Positions 43,226-51,447 of a stretch of 64,000 bases of DNA are shown here, piece after piece; within the stretch, counting starts at the first letter, position 1, and each line of letters starts with the position of its first letter. This DNA comes from Comamonas serinivorans (GTDB taxonomy: Bacteria > Pseudomonadota > Gammaproteobacteria > Burkholderiales > Burkholderiaceae_C): NCBI RefSeq assembly GCF_002158865.1, contig NZ_CP021455.1, positions 620,001 through 684,000 of the forward strand. Reading direction: 5' to 3'. The notes under the pieces were generated by a model. The model saw only the letters and a list, made by a program, of their open reading frames with translations. It had not been told where the DNA came from and did no database searches. Both the position numbers and the translations under genes were made by a program.

Positions 43226-44731
43226 TCAGTGGCCTTCGCGGGTCGGGGTGGAAGTGGTCAGGGCGACGTCGCGGGGCGCCGAGGCGGCGCCGTCCGGCGA
43301 GGTGCCGGTCAGGGCCAGCTGCAGGTCGACCTCGGCCAGCCAGAAGTCGCGCACCGCGTCGGTGGCCTGGGCGACGGCCAGGGTGGTGCTGCGTGCCTGG
43401 GCCAGCAAGTCCCAGGTGCTGATGAACATGCCGTTGTAGCGCAGCACGGCTTCGTCCTGCATGAACTGCGCGGTGGGCAGCACCTCGGCGTGCTGCTGGT
43501 GCGCCAGGTCCCAGGCGGTGCGGTAGCGCAGCCAGTGGCTGCGCGCTTCGCTGCGGGCGCGCAGGGCGGTGTCGCGCAGCCGCGCCGCGCTGCGGTCCAG
43601 CTCGGCGCGCGCGGCGGCGCTGGCCGAGCCGCCCCAGTCGAACAGCGGCAGCGGCAGCGTCAGTTCCCAGCCGCGCGTCTGCTCTCGGTGGCCACTGTCG
43701 CGCTCGGTGCTGGTGTTGCGGCTGTGGCTGAGGCCCATGTCGCCAAACAGCGCGCCCACGCGGGCCACCCCCAGCCGATCGGCCGTGGTGTCGAGGTCGC
43801 GGCGCAGCGCCCGCACGTCCAGGCGTTCGCGCAAGGCCGTGGCCTCGGCGGCATCGCCCGGGCGCAGGTCCTCGGCCCGGGGCAGCGGCGGCAGTTGCGC
43901 CGGCAGGCGCAGGGCCATGGCTTGTGGACCCCACAGGCCCAAGGTGCGGGTCAGGTCTTCGCGCGCCAGGGCGGCGGCGAGCCGCGCCCGTGCCAGTTGG
44001 GCGGCGGCGTCCTGCTGCACGCGCAGCTCGCGGGCCTGCTGCAGCTGGCTGAAGTTGCCCACGGCGGCCATGCGGCGGGCCAGCTCACCGCCGGCGACCG
44101 CGGCGTCGTGCAGGCGCGCGTGGGCCTGCAGGGTTTGTTGGGCGGCGACGGCATTCAGCCAGGCACGGCGTGCGTCGGCGGCCAGGCGCAACACCGCTTG
44201 TGCGGTCTCCAGCGTGGCGCGTTCCATCTGCCAGCCCTGCCAGCGCGCGCGCCAGGGCAGGGTGATCAGGTCCACGATGCCGAGTCCGATCTCGCGCTCC
44301 AGCTCGCGTTCGTGGGCGTTGGTGAAGCGGCCCAGCGTGAGACTGGGGTTGATGAGCGTCAGCGATTGCGCGCGCGCCGCGTCCTGGGCGGCCAGCTGCG
44401 CCAGTTGCGCCTGCAGACCGGGGTTGTTCAGCACGGCGATGCGCACGGCCGTGTCGGCGTCCACGGGCTGGGCCAGCCAGGCATCGACCTGCGCGGCGTG
44501 GTGTGCCGGATGCGGGGACGCTGGATCAAGGGCGGCGGTGGCGGTTCCCGCAGGCGCGTCGGCCTGCGGACCGGCCGCGGTGGCCGGCGACGGCAGCTCG
44601 GTGCCGGCGGGCAGGCGGCCCTGCGTGTGTCGGGCCACGTCGCTGCGCAGGCCGTCGGGGGCCACGCTCGTGCAGCCCGCGAGGATCAGCACCGTGCACA
44701 GCGCACCGGTGAGGGCGGGCAGGCGGGTCAT
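43226..44731 (-). CDS. TolC-family outer membrane efflux lipoprotein
   Basis: The protein has 501 residues. The signal peptide ends in a lipobox (LILAGC), so it is lipid-anchored to the outer membrane like CusC. The rest consists of long helices with TolC-type repeats (LNNPGLQAQLAQLAAQDAAR, and later DWGGSASAAARAELDRSAAR). In CusCBA-type pumps it would be the exit duct. No membrane fusion protein or RND pump is encoded nearby, so it must use a pump encoded elsewhere or serve another role. Its start overlaps the stop of the upstream small gene (ATGA) and it is 1 bp from the multicopper oxidase gene. Confidence 0.92.
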   Translation of the reverse strand: MTRLPALTGALCTVLILAGCTSVAPDGLRSDVARHTQGRLPAGTELPSPATAAGPQADAPAGTATAALDPASPHPAHHAAQVDAWLAQPVDADTAVRIAVLNNPGLQAQLAQLAAQDAARAQSLTLINPSLTLGRFTNAHERELEREIGLGIVDLITLPWRARWQGWQMERATLETAQAVLRLAADARRAWLNAVAAQQTLQAHARLHDAAVAGGELARRMAAVGNFSQLQQARELRVQQDAAAQLARARLAAALAREDLTRTLGLWGPQAMALRLPAQLPPLPRAEDLRPGDAAEATALRERLDVRALRRDLDTTADRLGVARVGALFGDMGLSHSRNTSTERDSGHREQTRGWELTLPLPLFDWGGSASAAARAELDRSAARLRDTALRARSEARSHWLRYRTAWDLAHQQHAEVLPTAQFMQDEAVLRYNGMFISTWDLLAQARSTTLAVAQATDAVRDFWLAEVDLQLALTGTSPDGAASAPRDVALTTSTPTREGH

Positions 44732-45114
44732 GGCTGGCCTTTCGCAGGGTGTGAATGCGGTATGGGTGATTTCTCGTCACCTGCTGAACGCGAATTAGGG
44801 GATACCGGATGGTGTTGATGTGCTGTGTTGTCGGCGGCGGCCACGGCGGCATTGGCGGCCCGCCAGTCCCCGGTGGCGGGGGTGAGGGCCGCGGTGGCGG
44901 GCAGCGGGGTGTGGTGCAGCGGTGCGGCGTGCGTGGTCAGCAGAGGGCCCTCTGACGGCGCGGAGCCGGTGGCGGGCGGCGCCGCCAGGGCCGCGGTGCC
45001 GGTGGTCAGCGCGAGGACCAGCGCGTTGACAAGCGTGTTGGTGAGGGCAAGGGCGCGCGTTTGGGCGAGCGCACAGACGAGCGCGACGGCGGTCGCGCGG
45101 GACGGCAAAGACAT
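44728..45114 (-). CDS. small exported protein of the copper operon, unknown
   Basis: The protein has 128 residues with an N-terminal hydrophobic signal (VALVCALAQTRALALTNTLV) and an Ala/Pro/Thr-rich body containing HAAPLHHTPLPA and GDWRAANAAVAAADNT. Its stop overlaps the TolC-like ATG (ATGA), which argues that it is a real, coupled gene; small D-W-R-A-A-N proteins are common before TolC genes in copper loci, as far as I recall. Unusually, its last 30 or so codons run through a palindrome copy (44758-44807), so the repeat appears to have become coding or to have extended an older, shorter gene. Confidence 0.6.
   Translation of the reverse strand: MSLPSRATAVALVCALAQTRALALTNTLVNALVLALTTGTAALAAPPATGSAPSEGPLLTTHAAPLHHTPLPATAALTPATGDWRAANAAVAAADNTAHQHHPVSPNSRSAGDEKSPIPHSHPAKGQP
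44758..44807. repeat. interrupted palindrome, copy 13 (inside a reading frame)
   Basis: The outer arms CGGTAT and ATACCG are perfect; the inner arms TTCTCG and CGCGAA pair with one mismatch. It is the only copy overlapping a plausible gene. Confidence 0.75.
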
Positions 45115-45199
45115 GGAAGCTCCTGAGCAAATGGCGGTCGACGCGCCCGCCCCGGCCCTGGACAGGGCCGGACGCTGGACGCACTTCGGGTGTCCAGGC

Positions 45200-45610
45200 T
45201 CAGGAAATGGGGGGTTTGGTGATGGGCGGCAGGGCCGCGCTCACGAAGCGGCTGGTGCGCTGCAGCGCATGGCGGTCCGCGGCCATGGGCAGGCCCAGCA
45301 CCAGGGTGTGCGGTTGGGCCAGGGGGGAATGGCAGACCGCACACAGCGTGCAGTGCGTGTGGCCGGCGCCATCGCCATCGTGGGGGGCCTCGCTGGCGCA
45401 ATGGGCCGTGGCATCGGGCGCCACAGTCGGCGTGTCAGCGCCGTGCAGGCTGGCCGGGCCGTGGCCGGCGTGGCTTGCCAGGGACGCGCTGCCCGCGGTC
45501 GGCACCACCGGGGTGTCCATGGTCGCCACGCCGCCCATGGCCATGGCGTCGCCCAGCAGGCCACGCAGGACCAGCAGGCAGACCAGGGCAAGGGAGACGA
45601 GGCGACGCAT
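45200..45610 (-). CDS. DUF2946-like small Cys/His protein, probably copper-related
   Basis: The protein has 136 residues from the ATG at 45610 (45619 and 45652 are alternatives). A signal/membrane segment (RRLVSLALVCLLVLRGLLG) is followed by Met/His residues and a cluster of metal-type residues: AHCASEAPHDGDGAGHTHC then LCAVCHSPL. Such H-x-C-x2-C-x2-C-H arrangements occur in DUF2946 proteins found at copper and tellurium loci. It is the first gene of the leftward copper operon, 85 bp before the next small gene. The family assignment is tentative. Confidence 0.7.
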   Translation of the reverse strand: MRRLVSLALVCLLVLRGLLGDAMAMGGVATMDTPVVPTAGSASLASHAGHGPASLHGADTPTVAPDATAHCASEAPHDGDGAGHTHCTLCAVCHSPLAQPHTLVLGLPMAADRHALQRTSRFVSAALPPITKPPIS

Positions 45611-46029
45611 GCGCAACATGATAGCGAGGGTGGTCGGTGGGCGGGTGAGCAAGGGATTGAGGTGTGGCCAGGCCGGTCATGCGTGGCGGCGACGTCCAGC
45701 GACGTGCCTGGTGACGCAGAAGGAACAGGCGACGGGGCTGGTCGCCCCTCGCCCGGCACGCTGTAATCTGTCTGGAGATTGCATGGTGAATGAGTATGCG
45801 TCTATTGCCTATTTTAGGATATCGACAATCGGCTCATACTGCTTCAATATTTCCATCCGACCGCTTGAATGAGGCTGTTCGCCAGGTGAAGCACGGCCGC
45901 GTGCCGGCCTGTGGCGCGTGGCGCCTCACGCAGGCGTTTGCCTGCCCACGGCCCCGGTGGCCTGGTCATGCAGCCGGCACCCGGGGGATCGAGTGGCAGG
46001 GCCGGCTGCACGCGCTCGATACATGCGCT
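45611..46029. other. intergenic region upstream of copper operon
   Basis: The 419 bp hold a palindrome copy (45792-45841) and presumably the copper-operon promoter. No gene is seen, and no regulator of the CueR/CopR type lies next to the operon. Confidence 0.5.
45792..45841. repeat. interrupted palindrome, copy 14
   Basis: GAGTATG (45792-45798) and CATACTG (45835-45841) form the outer arms. ATTG and CAAT pair inside; the centre is AT-rich and less regular than in other copies. Confidence 0.8.
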
Positions 46030-48177
46030 TCAGCCCCAGCGCCGCAGGCGCAAGCCATTGGCCACCACCAGCAGGCTGACGCCCATGTCGGCCGCCACGG
46101 CCATCCACAGGGTGGCCTGGCCGCTCAGGGCCAGCGCGAAGAAGAGGGCTTTGATGCCCAGCGCCAAGCTGATGTTCTGCCACAGCACGCGGTGCGCGTC
46201 GCGCGACAGGCGCACGGTCTCGGGCAGGCGCCGCAGGTCGTCGTTCATGAGCACGACCTGGGCGGTCTCCATGGCCATGGCGGTGCTGTGCGCACCGCCC
46301 ATGGCAAAGCCCACGTCGGCCGCGGCCAGGGCGGGCGCGTCGTTGATGCCGTCGCCCGTCATGCCGGTGGGGCCGTACTGCTGGCGCAGCCGGCCCAGCA
46401 GGTCGAACTTGTCCTGGGGCAGCAGGCCGCCACGGGCATCGGCAATGCCGGCCTGGCTGGCGATGTGCTGCACCGTGGCGGGGTTGTCGCCGCTCAGCAC
46501 CACGGGCGTCACGCCCAGGGCCTGCAGCGCACGCACGGCCTCGCTGGCGCTGTCGCGCAGCGGGTCGGCCACGGCAAACCAGGCCAGCACGGCGTGGTCG
46601 TCGGCCAGCAGGGTGACGCTGCGGCCCTGGGCTTCCTGCGCCTGCAGCGTGGCCAGCAAGGCCTCGTCGGCCAGGCCGCGTTCGCGCATCAGGCGCAGGT
46701 TGCCCAGCACGTGGGGCGTGCCGTTCACCAGGGCCTGCACACCCAGACCGGGCAGGGCCTGGACCTGGTCCACGGCGTGCGGCAGGGCCTCGCCTGGCCG
46801 GGCCTCCCCCGGCCGGGCTTGGCCGAGTGGGCGCAGTTCGGCCATCAGGCCGGCTGCCATCGCGCGCGACACGGGGTGGTCGGACCGGCTGGCCAGCTGC
46901 CAGGCGATGGTGGCGGCCTGGGCCGTCTGTTCGGCGTTGGCCTGCGGGGCAGCCTGCCAGGCGACGAGCCGCGGCTTGCCAGTGGTCAGCGTGCCGGTCT
47001 TGTCCAGGGCGATGGCCTTCAGCGTGCGGGCCTGTTCCAGGGCGCTGCCGCCTTTGATGAGCACGCCGCGCCGCGCCGCGGCCGTGAGGGCGCTGACCAC
47101 GGTGACCGGCGTGGAGATGACCAGCGCACACGGGCAGGCGATGACCAGCAGGGCCAGTGCTTGGTAGACGGCTTGGTGCCATGGCCAGTCGGCCACGAAC
47201 GGGGCCAGCACGGCCAGCAGCAGCGCCAGCACGAACACGATGGGGGTGTAGACCTGGGCAAAGCGGTCGACGAAGCGCTGCGTGGGCGCCCGCGTCGCCT
47301 GGGCACGCTCCACGAGCTCGACGATGCGGGCGAGCAGGCTGCCGCTGGGCGCCGCCGTCACGCGCATCAGCAGCTCGCCCTGCTGGTTCACGCTGCCGGC
47401 GTACAGCGGGTCGCCCGCAACCTTGTCGGCCAGCGCGCTTTCGCCGGTGATGGGGGCCTGGTCGACCGCGCTGCTGCCCTGAGTCACCACGCCGTCGAGC
47501 GGCACGCGCGCGCCCGGGGCGATGCGCACGCTAGCGCCCAGCGCCACCTGGTCCACAGGCTGGCGTTGCACCTGGCCGTCGGGCTGCAGCACGTCGGCGG
47601 TTTCGGGGGCCAGGCTCAGCAGGCCGCGAATCGCCTGGCGGGCGCGGTCCATGGCCTGGTCTTCGATGCGCTCGGCGGCGGCATACAGGGCCATCACCAT
47701 GGCGGCTTCCGGCCACTGGCCGATCAGGAAGGCGCCGGTCACGGCCACCGCCATCAGCGCGTGAATGCCCAGGTGGCCGCGCGCCAGGCTCTTCAGGCCG
47801 GCGCGGTACACGCCCAGGCCAGACAGGCCAATCGCCAGCAGGGCGAAGGCCATGCCCAGGATGCTCAGCCAGCCCAGGCCCGATGGCGTGTCCTGGGCCA
47901 GCCAGTGGCAGACCTCGGCCAGCAGGGCCACCACCAGCGCCGCCGCGATGCGCGGCCAGCTTGGCAGCACGCCATGGTCGTGGCCGGCGTGCTCATCGTC
48001 GCCTGGCACGGTGCAGGCGCTGCAGCTCAGCGCATGAGGCTCGTGCGCGCCTGGCGGGTGAGCAGGATGGGCCTGAGCGGGCCCGGCGCTGGCTTGATGG
48101 GTCGCGTGATCGTGGGCATGACCCGCGTGCGTGTGGGGCCCGGAGGCCGCAGAGGAGGTGGGGTTGACGGAAGGCAT
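46030..48177 (-). CDS. zinc/cadmium/lead-exporting P-type ATPase (PIB type)
   Basis: The protein has 715 residues. It lacks a classic N-terminal HMA domain and instead carries a His-rich tail (HTHAGHAHDHATH, later LSCSACT and EHAGHDHG). The transmembrane CPC site (VIACPCALVISTP, near residue 349) and phosphorylation motif ALDKTGTLTTGK (near 391) are intact, as are the TGES-type actuator loop (PITGESALADK) and GDGINDAPALAAADVG. The CPC context and His-rich N-terminus suggest Zn2+/Cd2+/Pb2+ rather than Cu+. It is divergent from a CadR-like regulator whose operator lies 14 bp before the ATG. There is no Shine-Dalgarno sequence, so the message may be leaderless. Confidence 0.93.
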   Translation of the reverse strand: MPSVNPTSSAASGPHTHAGHAHDHATHQASAGPAQAHPAHPPGAHEPHALSCSACTVPGDDEHAGHDHGVLPSWPRIAAALVVALLAEVCHWLAQDTPSGLGWLSILGMAFALLAIGLSGLGVYRAGLKSLARGHLGIHALMAVAVTGAFLIGQWPEAAMVMALYAAAERIEDQAMDRARQAIRGLLSLAPETADVLQPDGQVQRQPVDQVALGASVRIAPGARVPLDGVVTQGSSAVDQAPITGESALADKVAGDPLYAGSVNQQGELLMRVTAAPSGSLLARIVELVERAQATRAPTQRFVDRFAQVYTPIVFVLALLLAVLAPFVADWPWHQAVYQALALLVIACPCALVISTPVTVVSALTAAARRGVLIKGGSALEQARTLKAIALDKTGTLTTGKPRLVAWQAAPQANAEQTAQAATIAWQLASRSDHPVSRAMAAGLMAELRPLGQARPGEARPGEALPHAVDQVQALPGLGVQALVNGTPHVLGNLRLMRERGLADEALLATLQAQEAQGRSVTLLADDHAVLAWFAVADPLRDSASEAVRALQALGVTPVVLSGDNPATVQHIASQAGIADARGGLLPQDKFDLLGRLRQQYGPTGMTGDGINDAPALAAADVGFAMGGAHSTAMAMETAQVVLMNDDLRRLPETVRLSRDAHRVLWQNISLALGIKALFFALALSGQATLWMAVAADMGVSLLVVANGLRLRRWG

Positions 48178-48183
48178 GTCAGC

Positions 48184-48214
48184 ATTGGAAACCTTGAAGA
48201 CACTCGAAGGTCAA
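48184..48214 (-). promoter_or_regulatory. MerR-type promoter/operator of the P-type ATPase gene
   Basis: On the minus strand TTGACC (48214-48209) and TCCAAT (48189-48184) are separated by 19 bp, the long spacer typical of MerR-activated promoters. The dyad ACCTT...AAGGT (48191-48211) fills the spacer. Transcription should start close to the ATG at 48177. Confidence 0.7.
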
Positions 48215-48219
48215 CCACC

Positions 48220-48678
48220 ATGCGCGAATCCCCCTTCCACCGCATCGGCGAAGCCGCGCGCCGCTCGGGCGTGCCGGCGGCCAGCATCCGTTTTTACGAG
48301 AAGCAGGGCCTGCTGCCCGAAGGGGCGCGGGCCGACAACCAGTACCGGCTGTACGACGAGGCGGACATCCATCGCCTGCGCTTTGTGCGGCTGTGCCGCG
48401 CCATGGACATGTCGCTGGACGAGGTCCGCACGCTGCTCGCGCTGGATGGGGCGCCGGGCCGCGACGACCACGCCGCCTGCGCCACGCTGGACGAGCACCT
48501 GCACCACGTGCGCGAGCGCCTGCACGAGTTGCAGGTGCTGGAGCAGGAGCTGATGGCGCTGCGCGGCCGCTGCGATGGCACGGGCAACGCCTGCCAGGTC
48601 ATCGAGGCCCTGCACGCGCGGGCCGACGCCGAGGTCGATGCCGCCGCGCCGGTGCCCCATGCCAAGCGCCATGTCTGA
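48220..48678 (+). CDS. cadR: MerR-family Cd/Pb/Zn-responsive regulator (CadR/PbrR-like)
   Basis: The protein has 152 residues. The N-terminal winged helix starts HRIGEAARRSGVPAASIRFYEKQGLLP. The metal-binding cysteines fit CadR/PbrR: Cys87 (AACATLDEH), then Cys118 and Cys125 spaced C-x6-C (GRCDGTGNACQVI), at positions homologous to CadR Cys77, Cys112 and Cys119. It should twist the 19-bp-spacer promoter of the divergent ATPase gene when Cd, Pb or Zn is bound. The ATG at 48220 is the MerR-type start; the frame is open far upstream as antisense of the ATPase gene. It overlaps the next gene by 8 bp. Confidence 0.92.
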   Translation: MRESPFHRIGEAARRSGVPAASIRFYEKQGLLPEGARADNQYRLYDEADIHRLRFVRLCRAMDMSLDEVRTLLALDGAPGRDDHAACATLDEHLHHVRERLHELQVLEQELMALRGRCDGTGNACQVIEALHARADAEVDAAAPVPHAKRHV

Positions 48679-50128
48679 GACCGCGCGCCCTGCCGGCCCG
48701 CCGGCGCCACGCCCGCTTGCTGCGGCCGGTAGCTTGGGAGCGGATGGCGCCCCGGGCTCGGGTGACGCCGAGCGGACGCGGCAGCTGCTGGCCGACGCGC
48801 TGCCAGCGGTCTGGCTGGTGCTGCTCGCGGCCCTGCTGGGGCCGCTGTGGCGCTGGCCGCCGCCGGACCTGCCGCCGCCACCGGTGACCTTCTTCAGCCC
48901 GCGCGCCTACCCCGAGGCGCTGGCCGCGCACACGCACCTGGGCATGGTCTACGTCACCAGCCCGGCGCAGCTGCGCGACAGCCTGGCGGTGGCCAGGCGC
49001 CACGGCAGCCGCTTGCAGCTGGACTTCAGCACGGTGCTGCTGCAGGACCGGGCGCCAGCCCGGATCGACCGGCGCTACCGCGACGCACTGGGCCAGTGGC
49101 ACACCAAGTCGTTCGCGCCCCTGCCCGAAGGCAAACTCAAGGATGTGCCGGCAGACGATGCGCTGGCCTTGCGCATGGCGTCGTACTGGCCGGTGCTGCA
49201 GGCCTACCGCGCGCAGGTCGACACCCTGTTCCTCATCGACGAGCCCTACATGCATGGCGTCAGCCACGACGAGCTCGGCCGCGCGGCCTCGCGTGTGCGG
49301 TCCCTGATGCTGCAGCATGGCCTGCGCCGGGTGCAGCTGGGGGTGGTGTTTTCGGGCGCCATGTTCGACGCTGGCTTTGCGCGGCACGTGGCCGATGGGG
49401 CCCATGCGCTGGCGGACGAGGTCGAGCGCTACCACCAGCGTGCCCAGCGCGAGGCCGATCCCCAGCACGCCGCGTGGGCCGCGCGCTTTGCACGCGAGCG
49501 GCTCACCACCTACGACCTGGCCGGCAACCTGTACGCGGGCGGCGGCATTCCGCGCGAATTCGACGTCGTGGCTTACAACCTCTACACCGCCACCCTGTTG
49601 CAGGACGCCGTGCACCGCCGGACGCTGGCCTGGTTTGCCGAGCTGGGGGCCAGCCCTGCGTGCCAGCCGTTCAAGGGCAGCGACCTGCGCGACTGGCGCC
49701 AGCGCCTGAGCTTCTACCGCGACGGCCCCGTGCAGGCCGATCAGGCGGGCGACCGCCGGCTGCTGGCGGCGGTGTTCCGCTGCAAGACCGAATCGGTGCA
49801 CGCCCTGCTGCAGGCCCAGCCAGCGCGCCCGGGGCGGCGGTTCCAGCTCTGGGGCGAGTCCAGCGCCAACGGCTTCCTCGAATTCGATGCCCGCGGCCAC
49901 GTGGATGCCGAGCAACCCGAGCTGCTGGTCGCCGCGCGCGTGGACGACGAGGTGGCGCGCACGCTCGCCTTCCTCGGTCGCCATGCCGACTTCTACCGCG
50001 CCGGTCTGGTGTTTTTCGTCTACGACGACACCGTGGACCCCAGCATCGGCCTGCACATCCAGGGCGCCAGCCACATGCCCGCCGTCATGGCGCGCGTGTT
50101 CCGTGCCGCGGGCAAAGCGCCGCCCTGA
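48671..50128 (+). CDS. unknown protein coupled to the CadR gene
   Basis: The protein has 485 residues. A hydrophobic segment near residues 40-58 (ALPAVWLVLLAALLGPLWRW) suggests an N-terminal membrane anchor, with the bulk probably periplasmic. The body alternates strands and helices like a TIM barrel: MVYVTSPAQLRDSLAVARRH, LQLDFSTVLL, TLFLIDEPYMHGVSHDEL, LRRVQLGVVFSGAMF, FDVVAYNLYTATLLQD, AGLVFFVYDDT. The D-E-P-Y and barrel-like rhythm recall glycoside-hydrolase-like folds, but I recognise no family. It starts inside the end of cadR, yet no metal motif is evident. Confidence 0.8.
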   Translation: MSETARPAGPPAPRPLAAAGSLGADGAPGSGDAERTRQLLADALPAVWLVLLAALLGPLWRWPPPDLPPPPVTFFSPRAYPEALAAHTHLGMVYVTSPAQLRDSLAVARRHGSRLQLDFSTVLLQDRAPARIDRRYRDALGQWHTKSFAPLPEGKLKDVPADDALALRMASYWPVLQAYRAQVDTLFLIDEPYMHGVSHDELGRAASRVRSLMLQHGLRRVQLGVVFSGAMFDAGFARHVADGAHALADEVERYHQRAQREADPQHAAWAARFARERLTTYDLAGNLYAGGGIPREFDVVAYNLYTATLLQDAVHRRTLAWFAELGASPACQPFKGSDLRDWRQRLSFYRDGPVQADQAGDRRLLAAVFRCKTESVHALLQAQPARPGRRFQLWGESSANGFLEFDARGHVDAEQPELLVAARVDDEVARTLAFLGRHADFYRAGLVFFVYDDTVDPSIGLHIQGASHMPAVMARVFRAAGKAPP

Positions 50129-50390
50129 GGGAGCGCAGCCCGCGCCGATCTGGTCGCTGGCCAGGATGGTGCACCTGGGGGCGCCTGGACGAGCGTGTTG
50201 ACAGCGCCCCACTCGGCGCGCCTCGCTCTACGCGTTCTGCACCGTCCGTCCAGGTCCACCGCCGTGCCCACGACCGCCCGAGTCGGCGCCTGTTTCGCCA
50301 GCGGGCAAGGCCATGGAACGGCGCCGGGGCGGTGACGCGCCTAAGATGGCCCGTTCTCGGTTTTCGATCACGCACAACAGAGGAGACGAC

Positions 50391-51152
50391 ATGCGGCTTG
50401 CAGGCAAAAACATGCTGGTCACGGGCGGTGCCAGCGGCATCGGACTGGCCACGGTCACGCGGTGCCTGAAGGAGGGCGCGAACGTGGTGCTGTCCGACCT
50501 GGACAGCAGCGATGGCGCGGCGCGGGCCCAGGCGCTGAACGACGCAGCGGCCCCGCACGGCGGCCGCTGCCTGTTCGTGCCGTGCGACGTGGCGCACACG
50601 CAGCAGGTGGGCGAGCTGGTCGACGAAACCGTGGCCCAGCTGGGCCGACTGGATGCGGTGTTCAACAACGCCGGCGTGGCCGCGGGCGCACCCGCCCATG
50701 CCACCGATGACGCGACCTGGCTGCACGTCATCGACATCAACCTCAACGGCGTGTTCCGCGTGGCGCGCGCGGTGCTGCCGGTGCTCTACAAGCAGCGCAG
50801 CGGCAACATCGTCAACTGCGCCTCCATCCTCGGCGTGCTGGGCCAGTCGGGCACGGCGGCCTACGCCTCGGCCAAGGCCGGCGTGGTCAACCTCACGCGC
50901 ACGCTGGCGCTCGAGGCCGCGCCCCTCGGCGTGCGCGTCAACGCCATCGGTCCGGGCTACATCGACACGCCCTTGATCAAGCACCTGGAGCCGGCCCAGC
51001 GCGAGGCCCTGATCCGCCTGCATCCCCTGGGCCGCCTGGGCCGCGACGAGGAGGTGGCCAACGCCGTGCTGTTCCTGGCCAGCGACGAGGCCAGCTTCGT
51101 GACCGGCACCTGCCTGCTGGTGGACGGCGGCTTCACCGCTGGCAAGTCGTGA
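50391..51152 (+). CDS. short-chain dehydrogenase/reductase (classical SDR)
   Basis: The protein has 253 residues. The NAD(P)-binding motif is TGGASGIG (12-19), with the acidic residue of SDLDSSD after beta-2 suggesting NAD preference. NNAG is present, and the catalytic residues are Ser in NCASILG and Tyr-x3-Lys in YASAKAG. The C-terminal GTCLLVDGGF is standard. The substrate is not predictable. AGAGGAG just before the ATG at 50391 fixes the start. A Bug-type receptor gene lies about 295 bp downstream on the same strand, an arrangement often seen in Comamonadaceae for catabolic modules. A palindrome copy separates them. Confidence 0.93.
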   Translation: MRLAGKNMLVTGGASGIGLATVTRCLKEGANVVLSDLDSSDGAARAQALNDAAAPHGGRCLFVPCDVAHTQQVGELVDETVAQLGRLDAVFNNAGVAAGAPAHATDDATWLHVIDINLNGVFRVARAVLPVLYKQRSGNIVNCASILGVLGQSGTAAYASAKAGVVNLTRTLALEAAPLGVRVNAIGPGYIDTPLIKHLEPAQREALIRLHPLGRLGRDEEVANAVLFLASDEASFVTGTCLLVDGGFTAGKS

Positions 51153-51175
51153 GCGGGGTGAATGAATCAATAGGT

Positions 51176-51225
51176 AGTATAGCCGGCTGTCCGTTTTGAA
51201 TGAAACGGGTGTGGCTGCATACCCT
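51176..51225. repeat. interrupted palindrome, copy 15
   Basis: The inner arms CCGTTT (51191-51196) and AAACGG (51203-51208) are perfect. The outer arms AGTAT and ATACCCT pair partly, with GCC and GGC adding pairs. It lies 24 bp after the SDR stop. Confidence 0.85.
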
Positions 51226-51447
51226 AGTTTTGTTGCGGCCAGGCCTGCGCCCGCAAGTGGTGCTGCGGCGACCCGGCCGGGGTGATCCAGGCGACTGGCT
51301 GCGCGCCCGGCCCTCCCTATGATGCCGGCGCGACACGCCGTGGCGCCGCCCCAGGGCTGCCCGAGCCCGCCGCGCCGACGGTGCGGCTTGGCCCACCCTG
51401 AACGTCCCGCGCGCACCCTTTCAAGATTCCCGACTTCAGGAGACAAC

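Noticed and set aside
45790..48219. Upstream extension of the cadR frame
   Set aside because: It is antisense of the P-type ATPase gene; MerR proteins start at the winged helix, which fits the ATG at 48220.
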